Source: CAITSH01 sp945892985
GTDB taxonomy: Bacteria; Pseudomonadota; Gammaproteobacteria; Burkholderiales; SG8-39
Reading direction: 5' to 3'
Assembly (NCBI GenBank): GCA_945892985.1
Contig: CAMDDU010000053.1
Span: 1 to 30,126, forward strand
Length of the DNA: 30,126 nt
Under the pieces are notes generated by a model. That model was given only the letters and a program-made list of their open reading frames with translations, did not search any database and was not told the DNA's origin. Positions 29,494-30,126 of the stretch are shown piece after piece; positions within the stretch are counted from its first letter, which is position 1, and each line of letters opens with the position of its first letter. The translations under genes and the position numbers were made by a program.

Positions 29494-30126
29494 TCAAAGA
29501 GGCATGGGCAGAATGTCTGCATGACGCAGCGGCGCACCTTTGATCCAGACTTGCGCGCCGTCTGCGCCAGCCTTGGCAACCAATGGCTCTCCGGCTGGTA
29601 GGCGGCCCCAACCGTGTGCGCCGAGGCTTTTACCTCGAACATTAGCCGCGCCAGATAGGATCATGAATTCCAGCCCACGCTCATTTGCGATGGTCAGATT
29701 GGCATCGGGCGGCCATGTCTCCAGCGTAACCTGTTCGGCATCGTCGTGAAACAAAAGGCGGCATGACTTGACTCCGGGGCGCGGCTCGAGACGCTCGTCT
29801 TCGCCCGGTTTGCAAACGATTTGGGCGTAATCGCCCAACCGGAATTGCCACAAACGAACAAAAATCACGCAGCCTTGGGCCGAAGCCGGACTATGAGAGG
29901 TTCCCGGCGGGTTACGGAAATAGCTCCCCTGCGGATAGTCGCCATGTTCATCTTGAAAGGCGCCTTGAAGAACGAGAATTTCCTCGCCGCCCGTATGACC
30001 ATGGGCCGGGAATGCGCTCCCTGGGGCGTAGCGGACGATCGAGGTCGCGCGGGCGATCTCGTCCCCCTCACGATAAAGCATCCGCCGGTCCACACCGGCA
30101 GCCGGGCTGGCGATCCAATCCATCTG
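29494..30126 (-). CDS. Cupin-domain protein (ChrR-like), 5' end outside the window
   Basis: At least 209 residues; the first visible in-frame ATG is 30123, but relatives extend further, so the start probably lies beyond the edge. The first cupin is complete: ARATSIVRYAPGSAFPAHGH, GGEEILVLQGAFQDEHGDY and NPPGTSHSP provide the His/Glu metal ligands. A second, degenerate cupin-like half follows (ETWPPDANLTIANERGLEF). This matches ChrR-type anti-sigma cupins and related sensors, but the zinc-binding N-terminal anti-sigma domain is not visible, so a regulatory role is unproven. It is the upstream partner of the truncated oxidoreductase gene. Confidence 0.83.
   Translation of the reverse strand, partial: QMDWIASPAAGVDRRMLYREGDEIARATSIVRYAPGSAFPAHGHTGGEEILVLQGAFQDEHGDYPQGSYFRNPPGTSHSPASAQGCVIFVRLWQFRLGDYAQIVCKPGEDERLEPRPGVKSCRLLFHDDAEQVTLETWPPDANLTIANERGLEFMILSGAANVRGKSLGAHGWGRLPAGEPLVAKAGADGAQVWIKGAPLRHADILPMPL

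Overview
The window looks like a betaproteobacterial chromosome, probably near Nitrosomonadales/Gallionellales-type lineages. Three things point there: the gene order gyrA-serC-pheA-hisC-tyrA-aroA-cmk-rpsA-ihfB-lapA-lapB with ugd/heptose genes and cysM; the mtaD-like/ompA/ubiG/gph group beyond a divergent promoter region; and a tmRNA whose tag reads ANDERFALAA. The genus cannot be fixed from the sequence alone. Coding regions are GC-rich and tightly packed. Left edge (1-1150): the last codons of an ISL3-type transposase, then a Bax-inhibitor-1/YccA membrane protein on the plus strand, ending at a hairpin shared with the convergent block. From 1152 to 20688 every gene is on the minus strand. 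In transcription order these are gyrA, serC, pheA (chorismate mutase-prephenate dehydratase), hisC-type aminotransferase, tyrA, aroA, cmk, rpsA and ihfB (the aromatic/serine 'supraoperon'), a hairpin terminator, then lapA, lapB, ugd, rfaE1, hldD (envelope/LPS precursor genes), cysM, a DEDD 3'-5' exonuclease and rlmD. Several spacers in this block carry unusual short repeats: 9-bp and 13-bp tandem units, and two copies of a REP-like stem-loop. From 21042 to 25072 genes are on the plus strand: an MTA/SAH-deaminase-type amidohydrolase, an OmpA-like protein with its own promoter and terminator, ubiG-gph overlapping by 4 bp, and ssrA (tmRNA). The SAM methyltransferase UbiG and an amidohydrolase that may consume its by-product SAH lie close together. 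The accessory region (24991-30126) is the most interesting part. The 3' end of ssrA plus its terminator and about 200 bp of downstream DNA (24991-25266) recurs as a roughly 90% similar direct repeat at 27859-28134. Between the copies lie a serine recombinase (minus) and a RelE/HigB-HigA-like toxin-antitoxin pair (plus). The recombinase-TA unit is also bracketed by 23-bp inverted repeats with one mismatch (25486-25508 and 27868-27890). Beyond the second direct repeat there is a 15-codon remnant of a second recombinase gene in the same orientation and a different toxin-antitoxin pair (ribbon-helix-helix antitoxin/ParE-RelE toxin). That pair is enclosed by a further ~43-bp repeat derived from the 3' end of a truncated FAD-oxidoreductase gene. 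The simplest reading is two tandem elements, each 'repeat + serine recombinase + TA module', accreted at ssrA, with the second decayed. A cupin (ChrR-like) gene runs off the right edge.
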